Of a stretch of DNA of 64,000 nucleotides, positions 34,870 through 44,426 are shown in pieces. The first letter of the stretch is position 1. Each line of letters begins with the position of its first letter. The translations under genes were made by a program, and so were the position numbers. The stretch comes from Ideonella aquatica. GTDB lineage: Bacteria; Pseudomonadota; Gammaproteobacteria; Burkholderiales; Burkholderiaceae_C. The notes beneath the pieces were generated by a model, which was not told where the DNA came from, ran no database searches, and worked only from the letters and a program-made list of their open reading frames with translations. The stretch covers positions 167,659-231,658 of the forward strand of contig NZ_JAGQDE010000005.1 of NCBI RefSeq assembly GCF_018069755.1. Reading direction: 5' to 3'.

Positions 34870-35811
34870 TCAGGCCGACAGGATCGCCGCGATGCGCTGT
34901 CGATGGTCCTCGTCGTGCGCCAGCAGCTCATCCAGCAAGGCCCGCACGCTGTGATGCCGCCCATCGGCGCGGCGCGCCAGACGGCCCCAGTCGGCGGATG
35001 CCAATGCGCGCAGCGTTTCGACCAGCGCGCCCCGGGCCTGGGCAAATCCCTCCAAGCCCTCGACCAAGGGACGGTTGAAGTAGCCATGCGCCTCGACCCA
35101 GCCGCCAATGGCCACCGGCGCCAGCCAGGGCAGGGTCTCGGTCAGCGTGCGGCGGATGCGCGGCGCGTAGAGCCGGGCCTCGCAGTCCCACAGGTGGAAG
35201 GCGTGTTCCTGCAGCGGTGAGCGGTCGTGCAGCGGCTGGCGGCGCAGCGTGGCGGTGTCCAGGCCGGACAGCGCCGCGCGCAGCTCGGCCGGCATGGCTG
35301 CCAGACGCTGCAACAGCGCCGCCTGCGGGGCCTCGGCTGCGACATGGGCGGGCTCGCGCCACTTCCAGACCGTGCCGTCGTCGGGGTGCTCGATCGGCCC
35401 CAGACACTCGAAGCCCAGGCCGCGCAGGATGCGGCACGACGGCCCCTCCTGCGGCAGCGTGTGAGCGATCAGCCGCAGGCCATCGGCGGCCGGGAAGCAC
35501 TGCGCCAGCAGCGCCCGCGCCATGCGCGTGGCCACGCCCTGCCCTTCGTGTCCCGGGAAGCTGAAGTAGGCCAACTCCACCTCACCCGTGGCATCCGGTG
35601 GACCGGCCCAGCCACAGGAGCCCCGGTACGCATCGTCCTCTCGCCACACATAGCCGATCCACGGGGGCTGGTAGCCGCGCCTGGCGTACAGATCGAGCGT
35701 GGCCTGCAGCACCCAGCCCAACGGCTCAACGCTGTCGGCCGCCGCACGCAACGCGACCGACGGCTCGCGGTCGATGGGCAGCAGTTCGCCGGCAGGGTGC
35801 CTGGTGGACAT
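34870..35811 (-). CDS. GNAT acetyltransferase fused to a DinB-like domain
   Basis: A 313-residue two-domain protein. Residues 1-155 are a GNAT acetyltransferase (VELAYFSFPGHEGQGVATRMARALL as the acetyl-CoA region; ILRGLGFECLGPIEH near the end). Residues about 160-313 are a DinB-type helical domain with histidines (EHAFHLWDCEARLY and LLAHDEDHRQRI) that bind metal in the family. Both halves appear complete, so the fusion looks real and not a frameshift product. The last base of its start overlaps the stop of the upstream small exported protein. Substrate unknown. Confidence 0.8.
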   Translation of the reverse strand: MSTRHPAGELLPIDREPSVALRAAADSVEPLGWVLQATLDLYARRGYQPPWIGYVWREDDAYRGSCGWAGPPDATGEVELAYFSFPGHEGQGVATRMARALLAQCFPAADGLRLIAHTLPQEGPSCRILRGLGFECLGPIEHPDDGTVWKWREPAHVAAEAPQAALLQRLAAMPAELRAALSGLDTATLRRQPLHDRSPLQEHAFHLWDCEARLYAPRIRRTLTETLPWLAPVAIGGWVEAHGYFNRPLVEGLEGFAQARGALVETLRALASADWGRLARRADGRHHSVRALLDELLAHDEDHRQRIAAILSA

Positions 35812-36185
35812 CAGAAACAGGGCCGGTCCGGCACCTGCAGCCGGCAGCTCCAGGTGAACAGCCGCGCGCCGTTCTTCATCGAGCGCCGCCAGGTGGCGGT
35901 GGCCTCGTTGGCGATGGCGTCGGGCAGCGGCAGCGCCACCTCGGCGCCGGTGCTGTTGGTGTAGAAGTTCAGGAAGCAGGTCTCATCGGCCCCGCACAGC
36001 TGGGCGATCTGGCGCTGGTAGGCCGCCTCGTTCTTGGCCAGCGCCGTGGGCACGATCACCTGGCGCACCAGGCCCTGGCGGCCGGCCACGGTCCAGGCGG
36101 GCTCGGTGGTCTGGGCGGCAACGGGGCCGCTGCTCAGCGTACCCAGCAAGGCCGCCAGCAGCACGGATTCCAGCCTGGGTTTCAT
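35811..36185 (-). CDS. Small exported protein of unknown function
   Basis: A 124-residue protein with a signal peptide (MKPRLESVLLAALLGTL, cleavage near VAAQTT). The mature part has four cysteines (LCGADETCFLNF and SCRLQVPDRPCF), suggesting two disulfides, and a Trp-rich MKNGARLFTW segment. No family recognised. The chosen ATG at 36185 has the signal immediately after it; a GTG at 36194 is an alternative. It is translated just before the GNAT-DinB gene (TGATG overlap). Confidence 0.65.
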   Translation of the reverse strand: MKPRLESVLLAALLGTLSSGPVAAQTTEPAWTVAGRQGLVRQVIVPTALAKNEAAYQRQIAQLCGADETCFLNFYTNSTGAEVALPLPDAIANEATATWRRSMKNGARLFTWSCRLQVPDRPCF

Positions 36186-36223
36186 CGTCGGCACTCCATG
36201 GAGTTGGACGGCCAGTGTAGTGC

Positions 36224-36634
36224 TCAGGTGCTGTCGGTGGCCGCATGGCGCGGCAGCGTGTCGCCCAGCATCAGCCAGTCGACATGGGTGTCATGGAACA
36301 CATGGGCCGCGGGCGGCTGGGTCAGCGCCTCGTCCAGCAGCGCGCGCGCCAGGTGCAGCTCGCCCGGCCAGCGGCTGGAGGCGAACAGCATCGGCGTGCC
36401 GCAGCGGCCGCAGTGGGCGCGGCGCGCCTCGGGGCTGGAGGCGTACCAGCGCAGCTGGCCCTGCGCATCGTCCACCTGCACCGCCGCCTCATCGAAGCCG
36501 GCCCAGGTGACCACGCCGGCGCCGTGCGCGCGCTGGCACATTGTGCAGTGGCAATGCGCCACCCAGCGGGCGGGCAGCGGCGCTTGCAATTGCACGGCAC
36601 CGCACAGGCAGTGTCCCCGGGTGAAGGTGCTCAT
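36224..36634 (-). CDS. GFA family (glutathione-dependent formaldehyde-activating-like) zinc protein
   Basis: A 136-residue cysteine-rich protein. Zinc ligands: Cys9/Cys11 (GHCLCGAV), Cys28/Cys30/Cys33 (HCHCTMC), Cys75/Cys78 (HCGRCGTPM). The GFA fold with GTPM and the late EALTQPPAAHVF match the family, although many members do not act on formaldehyde. It starts two bases after the LysR regulator's stop, so the two form an operon. Confidence 0.9.
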   Translation of the reverse strand: MSTFTRGHCLCGAVQLQAPLPARWVAHCHCTMCQRAHGAGVVTWAGFDEAAVQVDDAQGQLRWYASSPEARRAHCGRCGTPMLFASSRWPGELHLARALLDEALTQPPAAHVFHDTHVDWLMLGDTLPRHAATDST

Positions 36635-36636
36635 GG

Positions 36637-37563
36637 TCACGGACTCCCCGACAGCGTGGCGGACTGCGCGGCGTGCGCCTCCTGCGCCAGCCAGTCGGCC
36701 AGTGCCTGCAGCGGCGCCAGGTCGGCCTTGTGCGGTGGGTACAGCAGGTGGTAGCGGCGGCCGCTGTCCAGCGCAAAGGGCAGCAACTGCTGCAGCCGGC
36801 CGGAGGCCAGCTCGTTCTCGACCAGCAGGCGCGGCACCAGCGCTGCGCCCAGCCCCTGGGCCGCCGCCTCGGCCAGCATCGAGAACAACTCCATGCGCGC
36901 GCCGGCCATGGCCTGCTCCACCTGCAGGCCTTGCGCCTCGAACCACTGGCGCCAGGCATCAGGCCGGGTGCTGGCCTGCAGCAGCGGCAGCGCCGCCACA
37001 TCGGCCACGCTGCGCACCCGCCGGCCCTGCAGCAGCGCGGGTGACGCCACCGCGATCAGGTGCTCGGGCAGCAGCGCCAGGCCCTGGGTGCCCGGCCAGG
37101 GCGACTCGGCCGGCTGGATGGCCGCATCGAACGGGGACTCGTCGTCAAACAGGAAGGGCCGCGTGCGCGGCGTGAAGTGCAGCGTGATGCCCGGGTGCGC
37201 CGCCTGAAAGCGCGCCAACCGGGGCAGCAGCCACTGCGTGGCAAAGGTGGGCACCACGGCCAGCTCCAGCGCGCCGCCCGCCGCCTGTCCGGCCTGGGCC
37301 ATCAGGTCCAGCGTGTCGCGCTCCACCGCATCCAGCCGCGCTGCCACGCTGCGCGCGTAGCGCCGCCCGGCCTCGGTCAACAGCACGCCGCGCTGGCCGC
37401 GGCGGAACAAGGGCACGCCGACGAAATCCTCCAGCGAGGCGATCTGCCGACACACCGCGCTTTGCGTGACCGACAGCTCCTCGGCCGCGCGGGTGAAGCT
37501 CTGGTGGCGCGCCGCGGCCTCGAAAGCGGCCAACGCCGCGGTGGACGGGATCTTGCGGCGCAC
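36637..37563 (-). CDS. LysR-family transcriptional regulator (GcvA-like)
   Basis: A 308-residue regulator. The winged helix (residues about 5-65: [43 protein letters not shown]) is followed by a periplasmic-binding-protein-like sensor domain. It uses GTG 37563 (VRRKIPST), since no ATG lies close upstream, and that start is six bases after the M15 peptidase stop. The GcvA-type subgroup is suggested by the HTH, but the target is unknown; the next gene (GFA) is the nearest candidate. Confidence 0.87.
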   Translation of the reverse strand: MRRKIPSTAALAAFEAAARHQSFTRAAEELSVTQSAVCRQIASLEDFVGVPLFRRGQRGVLLTEAGRRYARSVAARLDAVERDTLDLMAQAGQAAGGALELAVVPTFATQWLLPRLARFQAAHPGITLHFTPRTRPFLFDDESPFDAAIQPAESPWPGTQGLALLPEHLIAVASPALLQGRRVRSVADVAALPLLQASTRPDAWRQWFEAQGLQVEQAMAGARMELFSMLAEAAAQGLGAALVPRLLVENELASGRLQQLLPFALDSGRRYHLLYPPHKADLAPLQALADWLAQEAHAAQSATLSGSP

Positions 37564-37568
37564 CGGGT

Positions 37569-38411
37569 TCAGCGTCCGTCGGTGGACCAGTGCGGCGGAT
37601 CGGTCGGGTGCTTGACCACGCCGTAGGTGGCGCCCAGCTTGTGCAGTTCCTTGTTCGACTCGCCGTTGGTGGGCGAGCCGATCTCCACTGTCTTGCCCTT
37701 CTTGTCGGCAATCTTCAGCGTGCCGCTCCAGGAGATGCTCATGTCGATCGCCTTGCCCTCGATGTGGCGCGAGGTCAGCGAGGGCTTGTACTTCAGCTTG
37801 AACAGGTCGGCCATCTCCTTGGCCCCTTGCACCGAGGCCTTGTCGTCGCCGTGGTCCCAGACGATGTCGAGCGCCGAGTTCGCCGGCACCTTCGCGGGCT
37901 TGACGTTGCCGCGCGACACCTCCCACGCGTAGTGCATCAAGAAGGCCCGCTCCTTGTTGCGCAGCGTCGAGGCCACGTCGACGCTGGCCCCGGCGCTGTC
38001 CAGGGCCTTCAGAAAGGCCTTGACGTTCGACTGGAACGAACCGGCCAGGTCACCCACCTTGTCGCTGTTCGGGAACTTGGCCTGGTTGGCCCGCCACCAG
38101 GTGGCACCGCTGAGCTTCTTCGGGTCGGCGGCCTTGGCCGCAGGCGCCGGTGCCGGCACCGGGCCATTCAGGGCACGCCAGGTCTTGCCGCCGGGCTCCA
38201 CCAGGCTGTCGCCCCGGCTCATGCCGGCCACCCGCTTCTGGAATGCCGCGATCGCGTCCTCCAGCGACTTGCTGTTCTTGCCGTCCACCTTGACATCGAA
38301 GCTCTTGCCGTCCGGCATGGCCGCGAAGGTCTTGAGCTTCTGCTGCACCAGTTTCACATCGGCGGCGGCGTTCACGCCACCCTTGCCCACCGATCCACTC
38401 AGGCTTGCCAT
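37569..38411 (-). CDS. Signal-less M15-type peptidoglycan peptidase, probable secreted antibacterial effector
   Basis: A 280-residue protein without a signal peptide. Residues about 10-80 resemble a peptidoglycan-binding fold ([24 protein letters not shown]). Residues about 210-280 carry the zinc-peptidase motif [15 protein letters not shown] (His216, Asp223) and HWSTDG (His274), as in VanY/M15 D,D-carboxypeptidases. A cell-wall enzyme without an export signal, next to a small lipoprotein that precedes it by eleven bases, suggests an effector delivered by a type VI system with its periplasmic immunity protein. No VgrG, Hcp or PAAR gene is in the window, so the delivery route is inferred. Confidence 0.72.
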   Translation of the reverse strand: MASLSGSVGKGGVNAAADVKLVQQKLKTFAAMPDGKSFDVKVDGKNSKSLEDAIAAFQKRVAGMSRGDSLVEPGGKTWRALNGPVPAPAPAAKAADPKKLSGATWWRANQAKFPNSDKVGDLAGSFQSNVKAFLKALDSAGASVDVASTLRNKERAFLMHYAWEVSRGNVKPAKVPANSALDIVWDHGDDKASVQGAKEMADLFKLKYKPSLTSRHIEGKAIDMSISWSGTLKIADKKGKTVEIGSPTNGESNKELHKLGATYGVVKHPTDPPHWSTDGR

Positions 38412-38422
38412 GTCGGTGCCCC

Positions 38423-38734
38423 TTACTCGATGCGAGGATCGAAGCGCGACAACGCCTTGGTCGCGGCGGACTGGCCGGCGTACTTCTTCTTCAGCTGGGC
38501 CAGTTGCGCGTCGGTGCCGGTGCAGTACTTCTTCAGCTGCTCATCCAGAAAGGCCTGTCGCTTCTCGTTGTCGGTCTCCTCGCCGCGGAAGTGGTCGCAC
38601 TGGTCGCGCCGGGCGACGAAGTCGCGCACATCATCCGGCAGGGCGGCGCCGGACTGGCAGGCCGACATGCCCAGCAGCAGACCGGAAAACACCAGCGCGG
38701 TGCGAACCGGCGCCAGCACAGAAAGTGTTGCCAT
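38423..38734 (-). CDS. Small lipoprotein, probable immunity protein for the M15 effector
   Basis: A 103-residue lipoprotein. Signal peptide and lipobox GMSACQ (Cys26), then [10 protein letters not shown] and [19 protein letters not shown], two conserved-looking cysteines. This CDHFxGEE-type small lipoprotein family is often found beside secreted amidases and peptidases. AAGGAGG at good spacing supports ATG 38734. It is the first gene of an operon with the peptidase. Confidence 0.7.
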   Translation of the reverse strand: MATLSVLAPVRTALVFSGLLLGMSACQSGAALPDDVRDFVARRDQCDHFRGEETDNEKRQAFLDEQLKKYCTGTDAQLAQLKKKYAGQSAATKALSRFDPRIE

Positions 38735-38951
38735 GCTTGTTGTCCTCCTTGCGTTGTGCCCGAGCTGCGGGCGTCGCCGGATGCTAGCGCAGCACGGCCC
38801 CTTCCCCGGGGCTCGAACCACTTGTTACCCGTCAAGCCTCGTTTTCGGAGTTCTATTTCAGCACATGTGGATGCCATATTCTCGGTTGTCACCGCCCCGC
38901 TGTGCGCCTAGGATGCAAGGATTGAACACCGAGCCACGGAGACCACCCCCC

Positions 38952-40139
38952 ATGAATGCCACCACCGCCAAAGCCCGCTTCCAATGGGACGACCCGCTGC
39001 TGCTGGACAGCCAGCTGAGCGAGGACGAGCGCGCGGTGCGTGACGCCGCCCGCGCCTACTGCCAGGACCGCCTGGCGCCTCGCGTGCTGCAGGCCTTTCG
39101 CAACGAGCAGACCGACGTGGCGATCTTTCGCGAGATGGGCGAGCTCGGCCTGCTGGGCCCGACCATTCCCGAGGAATACGGCGGCGCCGGCCTGAACTAT
39201 GTGTGCTACGGCCTGGTGGCGCGCGAGGTGGAGCGGGTGGATTCAGGCTACCGCTCGATGATGAGCGTGCAGTCCTCGCTGGTGATGGTGCCGATCAACG
39301 AATTCGGCAACGAGGCCACCAAGCGCAAGTACCTGCCGAAACTGGCCACGGGGGAATGGATCGGCTGCTTCGGCCTGACCGAGCCCGACCACGGCTCCGA
39401 CCCCGGCAGCATGGTCACCCGCGCCCGCCAGGTGGACGGCGGCTATGAGCTGAGCGGCGCCAAGATGTGGATCACCAACAGCCCCATCGCCGATGTGTTC
39501 GTGGTCTGGGCCAAGGACGATGACGGCCAGATCCGCGGCTTCGTGCTGGAAAAGGGCTGGAAGGGCCTGAGCGCCCCGGCGATCCACGGCAAGGTGGGCC
39601 TGCGCGCCAGCATCACCGGCGAGATCGTCATGGACAAGGTCTTCTGCCCCGAGGAGAACGCCTTCCCCGAGGTGCGTGGCCTGAAGGGTCCGTTCACCTG
39701 CCTGAACAGCGCCCGCTACGGCATCGCCTGGGGCGCGCTGGGCGCGGCCGAGTTCTGCTGGCACACCGCGCGCCAGTACACGCTGGACCGCAAGCAGTTC
39801 GGCAAGCCGCTGGCCGCCAACCAGCTGGTGCAGAAGAAGCTGGCCGACATGCAGACCGAGATCACGCTGGGCCTGCAGGGCTGCCTGCGCCTGGGCCGCA
39901 TGAAGGACGAGGGCAGCGCCTCGGTCGAGATCACATCGATCATGAAGCGCAACAGCTGCGGCAAGGCGCTGGACATCGCCCGCACCGCGCGCGACATGCT
40001 GGGCGGCAACGGCATCTCCGATGAGTTCGGCATCGCCCGCCACCTGGTCAACCTGGAGGTGGTCAACACCTATGAGGGCACGCATGACATCCATGCGCTG
40101 ATCCTCGGCCGTGCGATGACCGGCATCGCGGCATTTTGA
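38952..40139 (+). CDS. gcdH: Glutaryl-CoA dehydrogenase
   Basis: FAD-dependent enzyme that turns glutaryl-CoA into crotonyl-CoA in lysine, tryptophan and glutarate breakdown. Of 395 residues, it has [65 protein letters not shown] and the catalytic Glu375 in [17 protein letters not shown]. The [15 protein letters not shown] segment is characteristic of glutaryl-CoA dehydrogenases. The stop overlaps the next gene's start (TGATG). Confidence 0.95.
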   Translation: MNATTAKARFQWDDPLLLDSQLSEDERAVRDAARAYCQDRLAPRVLQAFRNEQTDVAIFREMGELGLLGPTIPEEYGGAGLNYVCYGLVAREVERVDSGYRSMMSVQSSLVMVPINEFGNEATKRKYLPKLATGEWIGCFGLTEPDHGSDPGSMVTRARQVDGGYELSGAKMWITNSPIADVFVVWAKDDDGQIRGFVLEKGWKGLSAPAIHGKVGLRASITGEIVMDKVFCPEENAFPEVRGLKGPFTCLNSARYGIAWGALGAAEFCWHTARQYTLDRKQFGKPLAANQLVQKKLADMQTEITLGLQGCLRLGRMKDEGSASVEITSIMKRNSCGKALDIARTARDMLGGNGISDEFGIARHLVNLEVVNTYEGTHDIHALILGRAMTGIAAF

Positions 40140-41326
40140 TGATGAGCCCCGGCGCCCTGCAGGGCCTGAAGGTCCTGGACCTCTCGCGCGTGCTGGCCGG
40201 CCCCTGGGCTGGTCAGTTGCTGGGCGACCTGGGCGCTGATGTGGTGAAGGTCGAGCGCCCCGGCGCCGGCGACGACACCCGCGCCTGGGGCCCGCCCTGG
40301 GTGAAGGATGCCGACGGCGCCGACACCCGCCAGGCCGCCTACTTCCAGTGCGCCAACCGCAACAAGCGCAGCATCGCGGTGGACATGGCCACGCCCGAGG
40401 GCCAGGCGCTGCTGCGCGAGCTGGCCGCGCAGGCCGACGTGGTGCTGGAGAACTTCAAGGTCGGCGGCCTGGCGCCCTATGGCCTGGACTACGCCAGCCT
40501 GCAGGCGATCAACCCGCGGTTGATCTACTGCTCGATCACCGGCTTCGGCCAGACCGGGCCCTATGCGCCGCGCGCCGGCTACGACTTCCTGATCCAGGGT
40601 CTGGGCGGGCTGATGAGCCTGACCGGCCGGCCCGACGGTGAAGACGGCGCGGGACCGCAAAAGGTGGGCGTGGCGCTGGTCGACATCATGACTGGCCTGT
40701 ACGCCACGATCGCCGTGCTGGCGGCGCTGAACCACCGCCACGCCACGGGTGAAGGCCAGCAGATCGACCTGGCCCTGCTGGACGTGCAGGTGGCCGCACT
40801 GGCCAACCAGGCGGCCAGCTACCTGACCACCGGCGCGTCGCCGCGCCGCATGGGCAACGCGCACCCCACCATCGTGCCCTACCAGGACTTCCCCACCGCC
40901 GACGGCGACATGATCCTGGCGATCGGCAACGACGGCCAGTTCGCTCGCTTCTGTGCCGCGGCGGGTCACCCGGAGTGGTCCACCGATGAGCGCTTTGCCA
41001 CCAACCCCGCGCGGGTGACCCACCGCGCCGTGCTGATTCCGCTGCTGCGCCAGGCCACGGTGATGAAGACCACCGCCGAGTGGATCACGCTGCTGGAGTC
41101 GCAGGCCGTGCCCTGCGGCCCGATCAACCGCCTGGCCGAGGTGTTCACCGACCCGCAGGTCATCGCCCGCGGCCTGAAGATCGACCTGCCGCATCCGGCC
41201 TTTGGCTCGGTGCCCGGCGTGGCCAACCCGATCCGGCTGTCGGCCTCGCCGGTCAGCTACCGCCAGGCGCCGCCCACGCTGGGCGAGCACCAGGCCCAGG
41301 TGCTGGCCGACTGGCTGGGGCGTTGA
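40139..41326 (+). CDS. CaiB/BaiF-type CoA-transferase (succinyl-CoA:glutarate-like)
   Basis: Class III CoA-transferase of 395 residues. Seen: LKVLDLSRVLAGPWAGQLLGDLGADVVKVE (about 9-38), CANRNKRSIAVDM, GFGQTGPYAPRAGYDFLIQG, the VALVDIMTGLYA stretch with the conserved Asp182 and PCGPINRLAEVFTDPQV. It likely activates glutarate to glutaryl-CoA for the coupled gcdH, as in glutarate-degrading operons. It starts at ATG 40139 or 40142, and the first overlaps the gcdH stop. Confidence 0.9.
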   Translation: MMSPGALQGLKVLDLSRVLAGPWAGQLLGDLGADVVKVERPGAGDDTRAWGPPWVKDADGADTRQAAYFQCANRNKRSIAVDMATPEGQALLRELAAQADVVLENFKVGGLAPYGLDYASLQAINPRLIYCSITGFGQTGPYAPRAGYDFLIQGLGGLMSLTGRPDGEDGAGPQKVGVALVDIMTGLYATIAVLAALNHRHATGEGQQIDLALLDVQVAALANQAASYLTTGASPRRMGNAHPTIVPYQDFPTADGDMILAIGNDGQFARFCAAAGHPEWSTDERFATNPARVTHRAVLIPLLRQATVMKTTAEWITLLESQAVPCGPINRLAEVFTDPQVIARGLKIDLPHPAFGSVPGVANPIRLSASPVSYRQAPPTLGEHQAQVLADWLGR

Positions 41327-41395
41327 GCCTGCGGCCTTAAGGCGGCCATCACGCTGGCACGCCAGGATCGGGTCTCCACCCCAGGGAGACCTTCG

Positions 41396-41926
41396 ATGCG
41401 CCTGCTCACCCGCCGCCTGTTCACCGCCCTGCTGGCCGCTGTGCCGCTGTGGGCCGCCGCCACGCCGATCGATTTGGCCTACAACGCCGCCAACACCGGC
41501 CCGGCCTACGCCTGGCGGCTGGACGCGGTACGCGTCAGCGCCGACGGCCGCAAGCTGCAGGTGCGCACCCAGCCCGTCGGCAGCCTGCCAGGCGGCATGA
41601 TCAACCTGGGCACCTACCCCTGGTGGATCACGCTGGTGGCCTATGACCAGGGCGCGGGGCGCACCGGCAACGGCGACCGCTGGCGCGGCAACGCCGCCCT
41701 GCCCGCCCCCACCGGCCGCTGGGCCACGGTGGCCACGCTGGCGCCCGGCAGCAGCACCGTCTACCGGGTCCAGCCGATCGCCACCGGCGGCATTGTCCGC
41801 GGCCTGCCGGGCGTCACCTGGAGCGGCACGGTCCAGGGCACGCTGACCACCGACGGCACGCGCGGCCCGCTCGATGCCAGCCACCTGGTGGACTTCGACC
41901 TGCACATCGTCGGCGACCAGCACTGA
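41396..41926 (+). CDS. Exported protein of unknown function
   Basis: A 176-residue protein with a signal peptide (MRLLTRRLFTALLAAVPL, cleavage near AAATPID). The mature part is Gly/Thr-rich and probably beta-sheet (LQVRTQPVGSLPGGMINLGTYPWW). No cysteine, no lipobox, no family recognised. It stands alone after the CoA-transferase gene, with a plausible GGGAGACC before the start. Confidence 0.65.
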   Translation: MRLLTRRLFTALLAAVPLWAAATPIDLAYNAANTGPAYAWRLDAVRVSADGRKLQVRTQPVGSLPGGMINLGTYPWWITLVAYDQGAGRTGNGDRWRGNAALPAPTGRWATVATLAPGSSTVYRVQPIATGGIVRGLPGVTWSGTVQGTLTTDGTRGPLDASHLVDFDLHIVGDQH

Positions 41927-42077
41927 GCGCCGCACGGCGGTGCATGGGCCGCGGAATTGACGCAGCGCAAGCGCCATGGCGCCAATCGGCGACAATACAG
42001 GGTTTTTGCCGAGCGGCCAGCGCATGCCTGATGCGCAGCCGCAGGCGCCAGCCCCCATCCCTTGCCCTGCCCCACCC

Positions 42078-42851
42078 ATGAGTGCCTTTCACGAAGAGCG
42101 CGTCCTGAGCGTGCACCACTGGACCGACCGCCTGTTCAGTTTCACCACCACCCGCGACACCGGCCTGCGCTTCTCGAACGGTCACTTCACGATGATCGGC
42201 CTGCGGGTGAACGGCAAGCCGCTGTTGCGCGCCTATTCCATCGTCAGTCCCAACTACGAGGAACACCTCGAGTTCCTCAGCATCAAGGTGCAGGACGGCC
42301 CGCTGACCAGCCGGCTGCAGCACATCCAGGTGGGTGACAGCATCATCGTCGGCAAGAAGCCCACGGGCACGCTGCTGATCGACTACCTGGTGCCGGGCAA
42401 GCGCCTGTACATGCTGTCCACCGGCACCGGCATGGCGCCGTTCCTGAGCATCATCCGTGACCCGGACACCTACGAGAAGTTCGAGGAAGTCATCCTGGTG
42501 CACGGCGTGCGCCAGGTGAAGGAACTGGCCTACCACGACTACCTCACGAAGGAACTGCCGCAGCACGAGTTCCTGGGCGAGATGGTGAGCAAGCAGTTCA
42601 AGTACTACCCCACCGTCACCCGCGAGCCCTTCCAGAACCAGGGCCGCGTGACCGACCTGATCGAGAACGGCAAGATGGCCGCCGACCTGGGTGTGCCGGC
42701 GCTCAACGCTGCCGAGGACCGCGTGATGATCTGCGGCAGCCCCGAGATGCTGCGCGACCTGAAGACCATGATGGAAGCCCGCGGCCTGAAGGAGGGCAGC
42801 ACCACCACGCCGGGCGATTTCGTCATCGAGCGCGCCTTCGTCAGCCAATGA
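42078..42851 (+). CDS. fpr: Ferredoxin--NADP+ reductase
   Basis: A 257-residue bacterial FNR that passes electrons between NADP(H) and ferredoxin or flavodoxin. Seen: the FAD motif LLRAYSIVSPNYEEHLEF, KKPTGTLLID, the NADP-binding MLSTGTGMAPFLSI and the CGSPEMLRDLK segment. Length and order match the betaproteobacterial Fpr. A start at ATG 42078 (MSAFHEERV) is normal for this family. It ends near a strong hairpin terminator. Confidence 0.93.
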   Translation: MSAFHEERVLSVHHWTDRLFSFTTTRDTGLRFSNGHFTMIGLRVNGKPLLRAYSIVSPNYEEHLEFLSIKVQDGPLTSRLQHIQVGDSIIVGKKPTGTLLIDYLVPGKRLYMLSTGTGMAPFLSIIRDPDTYEKFEEVILVHGVRQVKELAYHDYLTKELPQHEFLGEMVSKQFKYYPTVTREPFQNQGRVTDLIENGKMAADLGVPALNAAEDRVMICGSPEMLRDLKTMMEARGLKEGSTTTPGDFVIERAFVSQ

Positions 42852-42880
42852 CGCCGCGCCCCGCGCGCCTGCCTTGACGA

Positions 42881-42910
42881 TCGGCCACCTTCGGGTGGCC
42901 GATTTACTTT
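42881..42910 (+). terminator. Rho-independent terminator after fpr
   Basis: Nine-base stem TCGGCCACC (42881-42889) with GGTGGCCGA (42894-42902) and a TTCG tetraloop, followed by TTTACTTT. It lies 29 bases past the fpr stop. Confidence 0.8.
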
Positions 42911-42989
42911 ACAAGGCAGACGCGAGCCGGCCTGACGAGCGCGCGACGATCCATGCATCGCCGGGCCCGACCTGCCCCGCCCCGCCCTC

Positions 42990-44411
42990 ATGTCCTTGCC
43001 AAGCCCACGTCGATTCACTGCGCTGTTGCCCCTGCTGCTGGCCGCCTGCGCCAGCGTCGAGCGCGCCGCCACGCCCCCCGATTCCACCGCCGAGCTGCCT
43101 GCCCGCTGGACCGCCACCGACACCGACCGGCCAGTCGCCAACACCGCGCTGGCCACCTGGTGGCAGCAACTGGGCAGCGCCGAGTTCAACACCCTGGCCG
43201 AGCGCGCGCTGACGCGCAACACCAGCCTGCGCAGCGCCCAGGCCGCGCTGCGCCAGGCCCGCGCGCTGCGCGCCGCCAGCGAGGCCGCCACGCGGCCCAG
43301 TCTGTCACTGGGCAGCCAGGCCCAACGCCAGCAGGCCGACGGCATGGGCGGCAGCACCAGCCTGTCGCTGGGCTTCAGCGCCAGCTGGGAGGCCGACCTG
43401 TGGGGCGCCCAGTCGCTGGGCTTGGCCGCCAGCCGCGCCGACGAGCGCGCTGCCGAAGCCGACCTGGCCGCCACCCGCCTGGCCCTGCTGGCCGAACTGG
43501 GCCTGGCCTGGACCCAGTGGCAGGCCGACCTGGCGCGCCAGCAGATCACCCAGGCCAGCCTGCGCAGCCTGGAGCACACCGCCTCGCTGGTGCGCTGGAA
43601 CGCCCAGGCCGGCCTGGCCAGCGCGCTGGACGTGGAGCAGACGGTGCAGACGCTGGAGAGCACCCGCGCCAGCCTGCTGGCCCTGAACACCCAGGTGACC
43701 CAGGACCAGCACGCGATCGCGGTGCTGACCGGCGACGGCCCGGCCACGCCGCTGCCCGAGGCGAGCGGCAGCCTGATGGACCTCGGCTGGCCGCAGCTGG
43801 ATCAGGCGCTGAGCCAGTTGGCCACCGGTCAACCCGCCGACCTGCTGCGCCGCCGCCCCGACCTGCTGTCGGCCGAGGCCGGTGTGCAGGCCGCCTGGCT
43901 GCGCCGCCGCCAGACCGACCGCGCCGCTTGGCCGGGCCTCGCCCTCACCGGCACGCTGGGCCTGCAGGCGGCCACGCTGGCCGGCCTGGGCCAGCCCGGT
44001 GCGGCGCTGGCCACGCTGGGCGCCGCGGCGGACTGGACGCTGCTCGACGGCGGCCGCCAGACCGCCCAGCGCGACCAGCAGGACGCCGCGCTGGAGGCCG
44101 CCCGCGCCCGCTACGACGCCGCGCTGCTGAGCGCACTGAAGGACACCGAGGACAGCCTGGTCGCCCTGCGCGGCGCCACCGAGCGCCAGACGGCGCTGCG
44201 CCTGTCGGCCCAGGCCGCGCAGCAGGCGATGCGGCTCAGCCAGGCACGCCAGCAGGCCGGCCTGATCAACACCGCAGCGCTGCTCGAGGCACAGCGCACC
44301 GCACTCTCCACTGACCTGTCCTGGATCGCTGCCCGCGCCGACCAGGCGTCCCACCTGATCCGCACCTGGAAATCGCTGGGCGGTGGCTGGGATGCCCCCG
44401 CCGCCCGCTGA
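42990..44411 (+). CDS. Outer-membrane efflux lipoprotein (NodT/TolC family)
   Basis: A 473-residue outer-membrane channel of the RND/MacAB-type outer-membrane factor family. It has a lipobox (LLAACASV, Cys18) and two TolC-type repeats with WWQQLGSAEFNTLAERAL, the ASWEADLWG motif typical of NodT proteins, and a second repeat near ADWTLLDGGRQTAQ. First gene of a four-gene exporter operon, 15 bases before the adaptor. Confidence 0.9.
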   Translation: MSLPSPRRFTALLPLLLAACASVERAATPPDSTAELPARWTATDTDRPVANTALATWWQQLGSAEFNTLAERALTRNTSLRSAQAALRQARALRAASEAATRPSLSLGSQAQRQQADGMGGSTSLSLGFSASWEADLWGAQSLGLAASRADERAAEADLAATRLALLAELGLAWTQWQADLARQQITQASLRSLEHTASLVRWNAQAGLASALDVEQTVQTLESTRASLLALNTQVTQDQHAIAVLTGDGPATPLPEASGSLMDLGWPQLDQALSQLATGQPADLLRRRPDLLSAEAGVQAAWLRRRQTDRAAWPGLALTGTLGLQAATLAGLGQPGAALATLGAAADWTLLDGGRQTAQRDQQDAALEAARARYDAALLSALKDTEDSLVALRGATERQTALRLSAQAAQQAMRLSQARQQAGLINTAALLEAQRTALSTDLSWIAARADQASHLIRTWKSLGGGWDAPAAR

Positions 44412-44426
44412 ACACACCCCTGCCCC

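Noticed and set aside
40070..42079. A 669-residue minus-strand open frame opposite the CoA-transferase
   Set aside because: No domain, Gln/Gly/His-rich, and opposite clear CaiB/BaiF signatures.
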